Positions 10,861 to 22,029 of a stretch of DNA of 64,000 bases are shown here, piece after piece. The DNA comes from Angiostrongylus vasorum (Eukaryota > Nematoda > Chromadorea > Rhabditida > Metastrongylidae). Numbering within the stretch: the stretch's first letter is position 1; every line of letters starts with the position of its first letter. The notes beneath the pieces were generated by a model. The model made no database searches. It had not been told where the DNA came from and saw nothing but the letters and a program-made list of their open reading frames with translations. The translations under genes were made by a program, and so were the position numbers. The DNA lies in assembly GCA_018806985.1 (NCBI GenBank), contig JADANN010000099.1, positions 4,311,501 through 4,375,500 of the forward strand, given 5' to 3'.

Positions 10861-11629
10861 CTGAAAGAAATCACCAAATAGATTTAGCAAACCACCTTAA
10901 CTGGGCACGTGGAAAATTAACACTAACGCACTTTCCTATTACTGACAAGCCTTGGTTGTCATCCTATTTTTAATTCACTGTATAGCACTTTCTGCGTATT
11001 TCGACGTGTTCACTGTCATATAGGGTATATGGTTGGTCTATGGCCGAAACATAAGCATAGTATTAGCTATGTAGAGCTCAAGCTTTTTCTTACTACTGAA
11101 CCGTGTTTAGCATGGCTTACTTATGTTTATCCCACTTATCAAAAGAATTCTCATCTAGCACATTGATTTACAATTATTCTTCACGAAATAACCAATCTTC
11201 CTCTAATGATTTACCACCTCTTCGTGACTGAAAGGTGTTCCCAGGCTGAATTTCTGCTAACTGCGCGAGTGTATTACGTCAGTAGTATAACTTATTTGCA
11301 AGAATCAATCATTTGCATAATGAATTTTGGCTTCGAGTAAAGCTTATGCCTTAGCAGAACTCAAATGGGCATTCTCCAACTAGCAAGAAACATAAGCCGC
11401 TCCACAAGAAAAACGTGGTGGTCTTCGTGTTACTCGAAATAGCGAGATCCTGGCGCAAAATAGGTTGAGCGAAAACTAATAGAATTTGCTCAATAAGCTC
11501 AGTGATTAACAAGATTTTAGACACCGCAATCAAAGCGTTAGTTATTTCTCATGGTTTATGCCATATACCTTTCTCTATGCGTCAGGTGACTTCTCAACAC
11601 CAAACGAACCGAATTTTAACTTCTATATA
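10861..11629. other. No firm feature; hydrophobic minus ORF
   Basis: A minus-strand frame at 11351-11533 (60 codons) is hydrophobic and could be part of the membrane-protein gene. I cannot find an acceptor and donor pair for it. Confidence 0.3.
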
Positions 11630-11795
11630 TCACTTTTTTTGATAGGTATGCTTTTTATTCACTGCCTATTCTATCTTCATGGCAGGTTATTTATGTGGAA
11701 TGCAAAGATACTGATGGTAATCGCGAGTTCGAAGCTCACCTGAGGTTCTGGGCTTTTCCCATATCTCAGCATCCTAGTGCTTTTTAGAATTGTTA
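11630..11795 (-). repeat. SINE family S1, degraded
   Basis: Tail motifs TTATTCACTGCCTATTC (11656-11672) and CATGGCAGG are followed by TATTTATGTGGAATGCAA and CGAGTTCGAAG near 11728, the B-box region, in plus-strand view. Confidence 0.5.
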
Positions 11796-13992
11796 TTGCT
11801 TTTGTATATTTATTTGCATTGGCTTAAAAATCCATGAAAGCAGTGAAATCATTGAGAATCCGGTACCTAATTGCAAAATGGGCTTTGTATGGCGTGTAGC
11901 TGCAACTGTAAATTGAAACCTTCACATGCGATGAACACATCACAGTAGTTGTGAAGAGGTGGTATGGAGCTCCGAGTTTTAAGAGTGCAGCGGATTAACA
12001 TATGAATTTACTTAAGTGGGAAGCTTCGAAATGAAAGTGACGTTACGACGAGGGTGCCGAATTATTTGTAAACGCAAAGGCCCTAGTATCAAAAAAAGAA
12101 AAAAAAGAAAACAGTCGATTCTTTTTAGAGAATGTATTTAGCACTTTATATTCAAAGGCTATTCTTGAGATGAGGGAAGAACAGCGTCGTTTCACTCAAA
12201 CTGCTCTTCGCAAGCAAACTGGGAACGACACTCTAACAGAAATACGGTTATATACCAAGACTGCCTAGCGTTCTTTTCAATGCCATTAGAATAATTGACG
12301 TTTTTGCAAAAATCCCGGAACTGAGCTTCCTCCAACTAGTATTAATGAATATTTCGCTGCTTTCTCAATGACCAAGCAAGGAATTATCATAGCATTTATT
12401 CTTTCACATGGTTTGCTCATTAAGGAAACAGTTAATTATTGTGCACAAACTCACACTAATTTGCAAGCTCCTTGGCTCGTGGACCGAGTGGTGGGATGGC
12501 GCCTTGCTTGGACGACGGTCGTGATAAACGGACTCGTCAAGTGGTCGAGAGTTTATGAATATCATTCTAAAGTTCAATAAGAATTAAGGAATGGTTGCTT
12601 GTATGCGATAACGGGTACGCTAAGCATGCGAACGATCAGATACAAATTTACGTTTATAATCAAACTATCGGAAGAAACCATAGAAGTTGTTCTAACCAGT
12701 TATCACTTTATAATTTAAACAGCCTCTTCTGAAGACGCAGCTTGAACAGTTTTTCAAGAGTGAAAAATATACCGAAGACACAATCGCGCTAGATTGTGTG
12801 TAGTAAAAAATGTGTAAACAACTGAAAATAAGACAAGGCTGTGCGGATGACTTAAGACAAGCCAAAATAGGGAGATTGACACATAAGCTCTGTTCAGAAG
12901 ATTGTCTAGAAGTGATGCCCTCTGCCACAAAGAACTTCTGTTCACAGAGGCTTCTCTATAGCAAAAGAAAACTACGCAGTTGTTTGGAGACAAGTCGTTT
13001 AGTGGGAACCACATGTTGACCACAACATGAAAAGTTATTTCAACTTCATGAAAGCTATATCGATGAAAATCTCGTAAAGAGCTGTTCCGAGGATCAAACT
13101 CGGATTTCTTCAATCCTTTTCTTGTTCGATATTCCACACCAAAGACCTATTTCTTGAATGGAAATGCTCATTTCTTACAAATAATTTCAATGGGCACGTC
13201 ATTTTTGCAGAAATTTACACTAAGCAAATAAAAATTCGTGTGACAGGCATAAGATTTTAGGAATCCGTACTCCAGATGTAATATCTTTTTAGCGTTTGAA
13301 ACACTACAAATTTTTATATTGGTGTTCAGTTTGGAAGGTAATCCCAATCAAGCAGGCGATGAACCAGGCGAACTAATCGCTCACACCATTTCTTCGATCC
13401 ACATGGAAGAGCGGTCAGTAAAAATTTGAAAATACCCCAACAAGACTACGTTATGACTCCAAGGAACAACAATTTGCTCAGCCAACAACAAACCAGCCAC
13501 AGTACTGGAACACTGGCAGCTCCATTCCATGAGTTCAGATGGTGTCATTGGAGTCGGATCGAGTGAAATCCTCCACTACTCCGTAATGGAGAATATTTTT
13601 GGCCCAACACTTGAAATTCCAGAACGAAATCCTTATGCTGCGACATTCAGGCTTTCTGTTCTTTCAGTCGCAGCACAGCTCAATTTACACATGGTTTTGA
13701 AATAGGAAACAAAAAAGGAAAGAAGTGCAGGCTAATTGAATGATGGTAGTGTTGTCGGTCATACAGAAAAGATCCCAACACAAAAATTTCGGCAGATTAG
13801 GGAGCTTTGTAGCCCACCCTTACGTTGCACATTTTCTCAACTCATGTTAGATTCCCTGATTTCGATTGGTTAACCCTCTCCTCTTTCATACTTTTTTAAA
13901 GTACATTAATTACTAGCAAACTACTAGCGCAGCCGATGTTGAACTGCTAGCGAATTACTATTATTACTACTATTACTACTAGTTATATTAAA
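11796..13992. other. No gene recognised
   Basis: Mostly AT-rich. A less AT-rich stretch at 13330-13690 has no open frame longer than chance and matches no other part of the window. Short ATT/ACT repeats lie at 13960-13990. Confidence 0.35.
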
Positions 13993-14275
13993 GGCACGTG
14001 TGGCACAGTGGTAGGAAGCGCCCTGCAACCACACACGTCGAATCGATCAACGCGCCCATGGCCCACCAAGCCTTCCATCTCCGGAGTCGGCAAGGTACCA
14101 GACTTGTCTGGGTGGATAGCAACAATGGCTCAATACATCGGTTGGCCACCGCGAGTAAAGGCCAGATATGCATTCAGTCTCCTCCAAACGATGCTTAATG
14201 AAGTCGAATGCATAGCTCATCCGTCGGGGATTGATCAAAGCTGAAAGCTTTATCCTTCATGCTTTATTATTGTTA
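13993..14275 (+). repeat. SINE family S3 copy
   Basis: Head GTGTGGCACAGTGGTAGGAAG (from 13999), B-box-like TCGAATCGATCAACGC (from 14038), then GGAGTCGGCAAGGTACCAGACTTG, GGCCACCGCGAGT, and CGATGCTTAATGAAGTCGA near 14190. It ends GAGCTTTATCC-like near 14250. Most of the small ORFs here are its shadows. Confidence 0.75.
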
Positions 14276-14314
14276 GTTATATTAATTATTACAGTTATCA
14301 TTATTACTATTATC

Positions 14315-14600
14315 TTCAGTTTTTTATTCACTGTCTATTCTGTCTCCCACGCCAAGGTATGGTTTGAAATGCAACTACAATGATGCTGAGATATTTGCAA
14401 AACTCCGAACAGCAGGGTGTCTGCTGCGGGGACCGAACCTCGCTATTACCCTTTTCGGGGTTAACTTGTTCGCCACCACACCATGCATGTCCTTCGTTTC
14501 GCCTTTCTCTTTGCCATGTAGGTATCAGAAATCACTCGTCAACCGGATCGACCTGGGAAGCACAAATCGGCAATGGACCCAGTTAAGCTGAAGCTGTAGT
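14315..14600 (-). repeat. SINE family S1 copy
   Basis: Plus-strand view: TTATTCACTGTCTATTC (from 14325), GCAACTACAATGATGCTGAG (from 14371), ATTTGCAAAACTCCG, then GGGGACCGAACCTCG (minus-strand B box near 14430) and CCACCACACCATGC (minus-strand A box near 14474). It closes with the GACCTGGGAAGC region. A second S1 tail follows at about 14622-14665. Confidence 0.65.
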
Positions 14601-14779
14601 ATAAATCACATTGTAATCACTTTTTTATTTAATGCCTATTCTTTTTTCATGGCAGGGTATGATGCACATCATTGTAAAAAAAACCTCAAGTAGAAGACGG
14701 GAATGAGAGGTGAAAATATTCTGATAAGGTTTCTGTCTATAGCACTGGAAATTTGTAGAAAACCGTCTTTCGAGAAGAA

Positions 14780-15802
14780 GAAAAATCGTGGTTGTAAACG
14801 CGCATCACATGTGAATATCGATCACAGCTTCACAAACAGAAAATGGTATCACATAGACAGTTCTGCAGCACAGTCAACCTGCACTGAATCCGGCCTTCTC
14901 TGTGCAATAATCTCATTCAGCAACAAAGAAGAAGATAATTCACCGCCGAAGAAAAAGGTCAAGTCATGATTCGGAGAATATTCTTGAAGAAAACTTCCCG
15001 TACCTTAAAGGCTGGCTACACGGTGCTTTTTCGAAGACTTAAAGGAAGTGCCAAAGACGCCTCATTTATTGAGGCAGTTCAGATCGCAATTCGCTATCAA
15101 CAGGGAGTTACTTAAGAAAGCAGAAAAATCGACGGTGGGCCAAACAGCACCACTGCCGAATCGAAAGGCACAAGGCACACGCAACGCGCCACTCACGTAA
15201 GAGCTTTCCTTCCAACGGGAAGTATCCCTCATCAATGGAGGAGCTTGAGCAACGCCATACCAACGAACGGCGACCGAAGAGATTTTCACAGCTAGCTTCG
15301 TTTGTTTGTTGCATGTACTCCACAAGCTCTTCACAGAGACCTTTCTAGTCGAACAAGTGTAAATCCGGCAGGGACCCTATTGCAAAACCGCATCCAAACC
15401 GTCTCTAGGTCATAGAATTCTTTCGGTAATACCTCATAACGTTCGCTGCAATTTTTTGTCGATTACGAAGGAATGTCCGACACCATCAAGACAAAAGCCA
15501 TCCTTTCAGGGCTTATCGACCAGGAAGTGAACCCGTCCTACCTAACAAGGCTAATTGACTGCTATCGAACTGTGCTCCGGAAATACAGTTCTCGTTTCAC
15601 CACCTTGCCATTTCCATTGGAAAAAGGGGCTCAATGATGCCACACCACCATTCGGACAGAGCTGTCTTCCATGCTGCAGTGGCTCGATTGGCACTAAAAA
15701 AATCAAAGTTCCATTTTGACGGCAAAATCTTTATATTTCCCAGGACAAATGAAGTAAAGAAGATGCTCAAGGACTTCAACAAGGTGAAAAATGTAGTAGA
15801 CC
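14780..15802 (+). pseudogene. LINE family 2 fragment, 5' part
   Basis: This aligns by eye with the long family 2 copy at 23430-26350. From 14810, the translated segment H-V-N-I-D-H-S-F-T-N-R-K-W corresponds to the endonuclease I-D-H-I-x-x-N-R-x-W block. At 15310 CATGTACTCCACAAGCTCTTCACAGA (spaced) matches the L-Y-K-L-F-T reverse transcriptase segment. At 15450-15590 the F-V-D-Y-E-K-like block is followed by the Y-R-T-V-L-R-K-Y-S-S region. Frames shift repeatedly. The catalytic DD region is missing, where a microsatellite now lies. Confidence 0.65.
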
Positions 15803-15863
15803 ACACACACAAAGGCTCACACAAACACAAACACAAACATACACACACACACACATACACATG

Positions 15864-15917
<54 letters not shown>
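15803..15917. repeat. Compound (CA)n/(TA)n microsatellite
   Basis: Imperfect CACACAAA repeats run from about 15803 to 15865, then an uninterrupted (AT)n run to about 15916. It interrupts LINE family 2 homology, which resumes near 15990. Confidence 0.9.
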
Positions 15918-15918
<1 letters not shown>

Positions 15919-15984
15919 TTCCTCAGTTCATAAAAAGAAACTCGTGATTCGATGAAGAGTAAATCGATTTGAATGCTTATTTGA

Positions 15985-16230
15985 TTACAAAGATAACATT
16001 CTACATCTATTTATGACGCTCCATAAGCATGGAAAAAAGACATGAAAGACCAGTGGTGTAGAAGAAAGGCAGCATATGCAATATTCCGAACCCTCGGGAA
16101 AGCCACCGACCAAATGACGGAGCTGAAGATTCATGCTCACCTTTTTTGTCTCAGCGATCTTTTCCTTCGTTCTGCCATGCACTAGACAGATGTGCCTATT
16201 CGAATAAAAAACCGCATACCGCTAGTTCAA
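15985..16230 (+). pseudogene. LINE family 2 fragment, C-terminal part
   Basis: The segment from 16050 (AGAAGAAAGGCAGC, then GCCACCGACCAAATGACGGAG, CTCACC) corresponds to 25740-25850 of the long copy (AGAAGAAAAGAGCAGC, GCCACCGATCAACTG, CTCATC), i.e. the region after the reverse transcriptase core. It is probably the continuation of the copy at 14780-15802. Confidence 0.55.
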
Positions 16231-17099
16231 AGCACCAAAAAATTTCCACAATATACATCAAAAACGAAATGAGCGGATTACGCAGTGAACACTGTCGACG
16301 ACAGAAGGACGAGGAGAGCAGTAGATTGCAGCTCGGGAGGGAAGCAAGCGTGCTTTAGAGCAACGATATATAAGATGGTGGGTGGGCATATCTGCATGTG
16401 AAATCACTAATGCGGGCTGTAAACGGTTTATAGTTCGTGGATCGTTAACGGCTAACGTCATGTGCCCAGTATACATCATCCATGTAAAGAAACACTGCCT
16501 AAGATTGGATTGGGAGATTTTTTCCAAACCAAAGGCCAATAAGGAATTTTTTTGAAAGATTAGGTGAAGCAAAGAGAATGGCTTGCCATAGAAAATCATT
16601 GTGATTGACCCATGTTGCCCGTTCTCTTCCTAGTTTTCGCAAAAAACTGTGTTTGAAATGTGAATAAAGTGCATCCACATAGTTTTCGATATCAAACGCT
16701 ACTAATTTTGGATATTCTAGTGTAGGGATAAGTGAAGGAAGTTTGAGTATCTTCTAAGTTTACATTGATGTGAATCTCAATGATAATAGCGTCCTTTCCT
16801 CGTTCACTGGTTTTGAAATTCAGTTTTTACAGTTGAACCCCACAAATGAATAACATGAAAGCGTATAATTTTAGCAATAACAAAGATGCACAAAGAGAAA
16901 AGGGTAAAGATATTTGCATGGTTGTGGAGTTAACAGTATCCCGGTGATATTTCTAGAAAGGTACATACCTAGGAATTGTTCATTTGGATTCTCAGAAGTC
17001 AAGATTTGTGATGAAAAATTCCTCCCTCACAAGTAGAAACAAATACACTCCAAGACAGAGATTGGATCAGTGAAAATTTCGAAATGCCTTATGTTACAC
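16231..17099. other. No feature recognised
   Basis: AT-rich. The minus-strand ORF at 16258-16599 has no splice support. Confidence 0.4.
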
Positions 17100-17325
17100 A
17101 AAGATTTATGGTTATCTGAGACGCTACACCTAACGGCAAGAGAATCAGCACCATACTTGTCAGAGAGGATAGCTGCACTGGCTCTATAGATCATGAGGCA
17201 ACCGCGAGTCGTTGTAAAGGCCATATATGCATTGAGTCACCTACGACGATGCTTAATAATGCTGAACTCATGGTGCATCCCTCAGGAATTGATCAACGAC
17301 GAGAGCTTTATCCTTCATCCTTTAA
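17100..17325 (+). repeat. SINE family S3, head missing
   Basis: The body starts near 17145 (GCACCATACTTGTC) with AGGATAGCTGCACTGGCTC, GCAACCGCGAGTCG, and ACGATGCTTAATAATGC near 17242. It ends GAGAGCTTTATCC near 17300. The tRNA-like head is gone. Confidence 0.65.
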
Positions 17326-18107
17326 TGGATTGTTTTCTCTAAACAGTTGTCTGCGCTGACATCCCTCTGAATTCAATCGGTTACGACGGTCAATGAAGGT
17401 GTGAGGAGAAAAAGAGGAATCACTAGATATAACTTTAAACGACCTGCATAATGAAAATAGAAAAGGTTTTAAAATATGAAAGGATTGAATGTGTTTCTGA
17501 GAAATTTTTATATGTTAAGAAAGGATGTAAAAAGTGGGATTATAGGTATTGTTTGTGACGGCGGTGCTTTCAGCGCCATTTCGAAAGCTTGAGGCGTCGG
17601 TCTAAGTAGAGATTTATGCCTTTGTAATCATATTATGTGCTATTTGAAAGCGCAGTTTCCACTTCGCACGATTGTTTTACTGCTCTTGTTTTGAAGTAAT
17701 TCTCCTTGAAGAAACGACCGCGAAACGAACGGATGCCCCAAGCATTTTCCAAATGGCACAGTAAATTCCAGTCTTTTCTGGAGAGAATTTCATCATAGTA
17801 GTGCAATAATATATGCAGAGTATTTTTTGTCACAATGAAACAGCACTTCACAGATGCAATCTGTATCACTTGTGCTGTCCCGTACACTCATTGGTCTCGT
17901 GGCCATCCAAGACTGCTCAAGGGATTTCGCTCGCTCAGAGTACAAGAAGAGTATCATACTTTTTGCTGCTATGCCTTTATTTTATTGTATTAGGGTATGC
18001 CGTAACAATTGGTAGTATCTGTTGTCAAATCAGCAAATCTTTTAGGATTTCGAGATGGAACTATCAAACTCCAGCAATTAACCGCGGCAACAGATCGCTG
18101 TTCAATC
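17326..18107. other. No feature recognised
   Basis: AT-rich sequence with short opposing ORFs. No splice-bounded exon I would defend. Confidence 0.35.
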
Positions 18108-19085
18108 ACCTGTATCACCTGTAGTCCCGTTACCGTCGAGTGACTCGAGCGGGCGCCAGTAGATCCTCCATTTTTCCCTGTCGCGTGCAAGAGTAGCCCA
18201 GTGGGTTCTGCTCGCTCTAGGAACTCGTCGAGCATAATATCATTCTTCTAGGCTTTTCGTGAAGAACTCTGACCATCCAGTCGGTGGTCTTCCTGCAGTG
18301 CGTTTAACATCCCGAGGAATCCAGTCACAAACGGCTCTTGTCCATCGGTTTCATTCATACGCATTACGTGACCCACCTTATCTTCAACTGTTTGGCGCAG
18401 GCATCTTTGATTTTTCATCGTTGACGCAAGTCGGAGCTTCGGATCGTTTTCCTTACTTGTGTGAAGCAGTATACTGCTAGCATCGTCCTTTCGACTGCGC
18501 GTTCGATAACGCTGAGTGATCCTTCATCCTGCTTGCGCAGCGACCAGGTTTCTGACGCATGCGTTAGGGCAGAAAGTACCGTTGAGTCAAAAGGTGAGCA
18601 TGGAGTCGGGTGTTCTTTGTCCTCTTCACTACATCCTCGATGCTCTTGAAAGCTCCCCATGCCGCTCTTTTCCTTCTGCTCAGCTCTGGAGCTAAGTCGT
18701 TCAACATGTTGGTTTCCTGACATAGATAGACATAACTGGAGCATTCGGAGATATTTGTTCCGTTGAGCGTGAATGGGGCATACGAAACCAATCCGTTCCT
18801 CATGATCGTCGTTTTTTTTAAGTCGTTAGTCGAGGACCAATCATTCCACAGGCTTTCTCAAAGTCGGCAAGCATTTGCTCCGCTTGGCTAATGTGTGGTG
18901 TTATGAGAACGATGTCATCAACAAAGTGGAGATAGTGTAACTGCCGAGCATTGATTTTCACTCCCATATTATCTCATGACGTTCCGGAGGGTGGTGGTAA
19001 ATAATCTTGGCGAGATGGTATCGCCTTGCCTAACCCCTCTTTTGACGTCAATGTTAATATCGTTGTAGAATGGTGATATTGTTCA
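18108..19085 (-). pseudogene. LINE family 1 (RTE-like) 5'-truncated minus copy
   Basis: On the minus strand this copy begins within the reverse transcriptase near 19085. It passes the catalytic block at 18911-18925, which reads F-V-D-D (aspartates intact), then the M-R-N-G-L-V-S-Y-A-P-F-T-L-N-G segment (near 18800), and the A-S-E-T-W-S-L-R-K and W-A-T-L-A-R-D-R regions. It ends at 18108 with the terminal ACAGGTGATACAGGTGA. A frameshift near 18830 and a stop show it is dead. It is one of the least diverged family 1 fragments in the C-terminal half. Confidence 0.85.
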
Positions 19086-19159
19086 CGCTGACGCTGTTCA
19101 GTACCTAGGAATAACCACAGGAAACATTTCACACCATAAAATCTTATCTATTTGTTATA

Positions 19160-19275
19160 CTGGTAAATGTAGTGTGGGGGTTAGAGGCACTCTGCAATAG
19201 ACACAGAGACATTGACCAGATCCAGCATTCACGGCACACCAAACCTTGTATCTCTAGGGGAATCGGCAAATTGTT
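19160..19275 (+). repeat. SINE family S3 head fragment
   Basis: GGGTTAGAGGCACTCTGCAATAGACACAGAG and CACCAAACC, then CTCTAGGGGAATCGGCAAATTG, resemble the S3 head and first body block. The rest is missing, and S2 follows. Confidence 0.45.
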
Positions 19276-19299
19276 ATTGAAACACGAGACATTTATTCC

Positions 19300-19610
19300 A
19301 CATTTTATATGGTTCGTCTTTCATATATGCTGCACAGATCCCAGCACTTCTTGCATTCTTAATTCGCATTCTCGCATCCAAGCAGATCTTCCAACTTTCT
19401 GCGTGTGGGTTTGCTCGGCACTTGAGGATTCTCTTTCCGTCATGAATGTCACTAAATGTTGGTCGGGTCGATTCGTCCTGGAGCCATGAGATAGCCAGGC
19501 TACAGCACTCTCATTTGAGCTGAAAAGGGTGAACTCTTCTCAGACAAATCTGGTTACATTTTCCCGACGTCGGTGGACTGAAAGGTTTGGTGAACCCTAA
19601 GCGGAGTCGC
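19300..19610 (-). repeat. SINE family S2 copy
   Basis: Minus strand: head near 19585-19610 (GGTGCGACTC), then CCAACCTTT-like and GACGTCGGGAAAAT, CATTCATGACGGAAAGAGAATCC near 19440, and the GAAGATCTGCTTGG block near 19385. The tail runs to about 19300. Confidence 0.6.
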
Positions 19611-19777
19611 ACCAATGCAGGCTCATTATTTATTCATTCTGTCATTAACGTCGTATTTAGATGACAGACGGTTTCCTTCGATGCTGACTTATAAGGTCGA
19701 TAAGTCCTTGAGAGTGATATATGAGCGAGGTATGTATTCAGTCACCTCTGGATTATGTAGCGGAGTCTAACGCGTTC

Positions 19778-19922
19778 CTAAGCAATACATCGCACTTTAT
19801 CCTGACTGAAGGGTTCGTTGACGCTTGAAGGCGCTTTTTTCCAAGAATTTCGAAATAGCCGTACCGGGATGTTCCGAGGCTTCATATTTACTGAGCCGCA
19901 GTTTTGTGGAGCATTTCCGCAC
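19778..19922 (-). CDS. Candidate terminal exon, weak
   Basis: An acceptor-like ttcataagcgtcag precedes 19922 on the minus strand. One base completes a split codon and 48 codons follow, including the stop at 19778-19780. The product starts C-G-N-A-P-Q-N-C-G and is Ser/Pro/Lys-rich. It reads better than the surrounding AT-rich DNA but has no located partner exon, and it could be part of an unrecognised repeat. Confidence 0.25.
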
Positions 19923-20095
19923 CTGACGCTTATGAAATATTGTCCTATTAAATTATAACACGTGTTCAGTATCACGATAAGCGTTTGAGAAAGATTGTAT
20001 TACACTAAGTCGCCTGAAAATTATATACGGTATTTGGTTCTATGACTGTCACTTGCCTAAATTGAACACGATAAGATAAGTGCAAAAAACGTCCC

Positions 20096-20491
20096 TTATA
20101 GTAACTTCAACAACGACGGCTGTTGTAATAAAATCACAGCTAAAATTGCTATGCTAATGAAGAAACTGTCGCCAGAAGACATAAGATAACGCGATGAGCA
20201 ATGTAATGCTTTTTGGAAAAGACGGGCCGGAATGCCTATTTTCCGAAAAAAACTTATCTTCCTATGAGTGCCTCTGTACCCTTCAGTGCGCCATGTTGAG
20301 ATTGAGTCTTGCCGTCTTAAACATGCGTGCTGCTGGTGCTCTTTCCTTTTTAGCAAACTTTTAACAATTCGATGGTGTTTATGACTTGTGCTCGGAATAT
20401 GCTGCTTGAAGATATTCCTACTAAAAAAAAAGACAACTGATTCATCACCAACAAATAGGCATTTCCCTCGACTTATTGGGTTCACTTCCAC
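20096..20491 (-). other. Unsupported 131-codon minus-strand ORF
   Basis: One of the longer non-LINE open frames in the window. It is basic in the middle, with a hydrophobic C-terminal run (F-F-I-S-I-A-I-L-A-V-I-L-L). It has no splice context that I can defend, and the length is only marginally above chance. Confidence 0.2.
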
Positions 20492-20579
20492 GATCCCCCT
20501 TCAACAAGTGCTGTTCAATCAACTGAAAAAAGGGTTCCCAGGACCGATTTTCTATTAAACTTGTTATTGGATTATAAAT

Positions 20580-20740
20580 CCGTCGCTTTCTTTCTAAGCA
20601 ATCGTGAGGTTGTTAAACAGCATACATTTACTTCTATACAATAGCGCACATACAACACAATCGTAGCAGACGGTTCGGCACAATCGCCTCCTTCAGAGCC
20701 CGGAAGGGTACACTAATACGCAGCTTACTAGGTCAAACGC
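20580..20740 (-). mobile_element. PLE-related short element, degraded
   Basis: Plus-strand view: GTGAGGTTGTTAAACAGCATACATTTACTTC (20604 onward, spaced), then the structured motif at 20666-20703 in reverse. On the minus strand it reads GGGCTCTGAAGGAGGCG, a four-base loop, then TGCCGAACC, with a G-to-C loss in the GAAA core. The flanks match the 214-bp element at 55683-55896. No clear target-site duplication. Confidence 0.6.
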
Positions 20741-21139
20741 TTCAACAGCACAAACAGCAAGACGAAAATCTGAAACAATAATTACACGATCACCGGTTTC
20801 TCGAGAAATCCGCCCGCTCAGAGTCGCATATACTTGAAGGAAGAGTTTTACAATTTCTTACAAAATCATTTGCTAGGTGTCGACCCTATCCATTCACTCC
20901 GAGAACGTCCACTCGTCATTGTGAAGCATCTAACTATGGAACAGACGTGTCCATCAGCGTCGATAATTAGCATAATCAAAAACCTGATCGAAAACGTGTT
21001 AGCAGACCTTCGCCAAGCGAATTCTTTTCCAAAGCCATTATCGTCTTTGCTCTCAAGGCGAGTCGCAGCTCAATAGCGTGATTTCTCCTCTTCCCGTTCT
21101 TGTCGCTTGTGGGATTATTTTGTTTTATTATTTAGAGAG

Positions 21140-21375
21140 TCATTAAGACAACGGGAGAGTAGTACCGTGGAAATGATGGTGGTCATCACAAGCACGGTGC
21201 TGGCCTTTGTTCGATCCCTCCCCGAGCTCAAAGAAAAAATCCTCAAGCAGCAGCCAAATGTAAAAAGTTGGAAAAAAAGTTCGCAGATGATGAATAGAGG
21301 AAGCGAATCGAGTGCGAAAAATGCTGGGCTCCTCACAGTAGATGTGAAAGAAGGGTTGCACAAATTTTTTTTGTA
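21140..21375 (+). repeat. SINE family S2 copy with internal deletion
   Basis: The head GAGAGTAGTACCGTGGAAATGATGG, GAGCACGGTGCTGG-like and TTGTTCGATCCCTCC near 21210 are the A and B boxes. The copy then jumps to the tail part (AAATGTAAAAAGTTGG near 21258, AAGCGAATCGAGTGCG, AATGCTGGG, GTAGATGTGAAAG) and an A/T-rich end. About half of the S2 body is missing. Confidence 0.6.
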
Positions 21376-21840
21376 AAAAAAAATTGGAGAACCAAGAATG
21401 CAGGCTGGGAGAAGCATCGCTGCCCCCATGTGGCAATTGGCGGAAAACATGCGGCAAGCCTTCAATAACCACGCGGAATGCGCTGCACAATGTCACGCCT
21501 ACAATCATTATGAGCTAAGATCAGTGTGTTTAAAGTTGGAGACAAAAAAGAACATGTTTTTTGCACCAACTTCAGTTTTCTGATTAGCAGACTGCTATTC
21601 AAAAGCAAGATTCTAAATACTTCTTCCTAGGGCAATCACAGTCAGAAGGGAATTAGAAAAAAATGGGTGGAAAAGTATGAAAAATAATTGGAAGGAATCT
21701 AAAAAAAGTCGTGGCAAACTTTGACTGACAAGCGGTTCTCAACATTCGACGCTCCTCGCACACTGCAAAGAGCTCTACACGAGGGCTTCTTGTCCATGTG
21801 CTAAACAATATGGATACATTCTTCCCAGAATTCTTCCCAG

Positions 21841-22008
21841 AAAGGGCGGCAACTACTGCAGGGCGATATGTCATCAGTGGCGCCGGTGCACCAGCGGAAG
21901 GCGGAAGTCGCCGTCGAAACATCTGCATTCGAGGGCAGCCGCGATTCGAATGTCGGTCAAATTTCTTCGCTGGTCGAAATACGACTCCCACCAATAAAAC
22001 ACGTCTAG
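21841..22008 (+). CDS. Candidate 3'-terminal exon, unknown protein
   Basis: A tandem acceptor (attcttcccag repeated, ending 21829 and 21840) precedes a GC-rich stretch ending in a stop. In frame 0 it encodes K-G-R-Q-L-L-Q-G-D-M-S-S and continues to R-L-P-P-I-K-H-V before the TAG at 22006-22008, 55 residues. An AATAAA lies at 22024-22029, 16 bases after the stop, as expected for a last exon. All three plus frames are open here, so the frame is uncertain. The one given has the most natural codon choice. A link to the exon at 5917-6062 is possible only in another frame. Confidence 0.4.
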   Translation, partial: KGRQLLQGDMSSVAPVHQRKAEVAVETSAFEGSRDSNVGQISSLVEIRLPPIKHV

Positions 22009-22023
22009 ACCAATAAGTAAATC

Positions 22024-22029
22024 AATAAA
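22024..22029 (+). promoter_or_regulatory. Possible polyadenylation signal
   Basis: AATAAA 16 bases downstream of the TAG of the candidate last exon at 21841-22008. The hexamer is common by chance in AT-rich DNA, so only its position supports it. Confidence 0.3.

Noticed and set aside
15634..15933. ORF with His/Tyr/Ile repeats
   Set aside because: It runs through the CA/TA microsatellite. Only its first part is LINE-derived.
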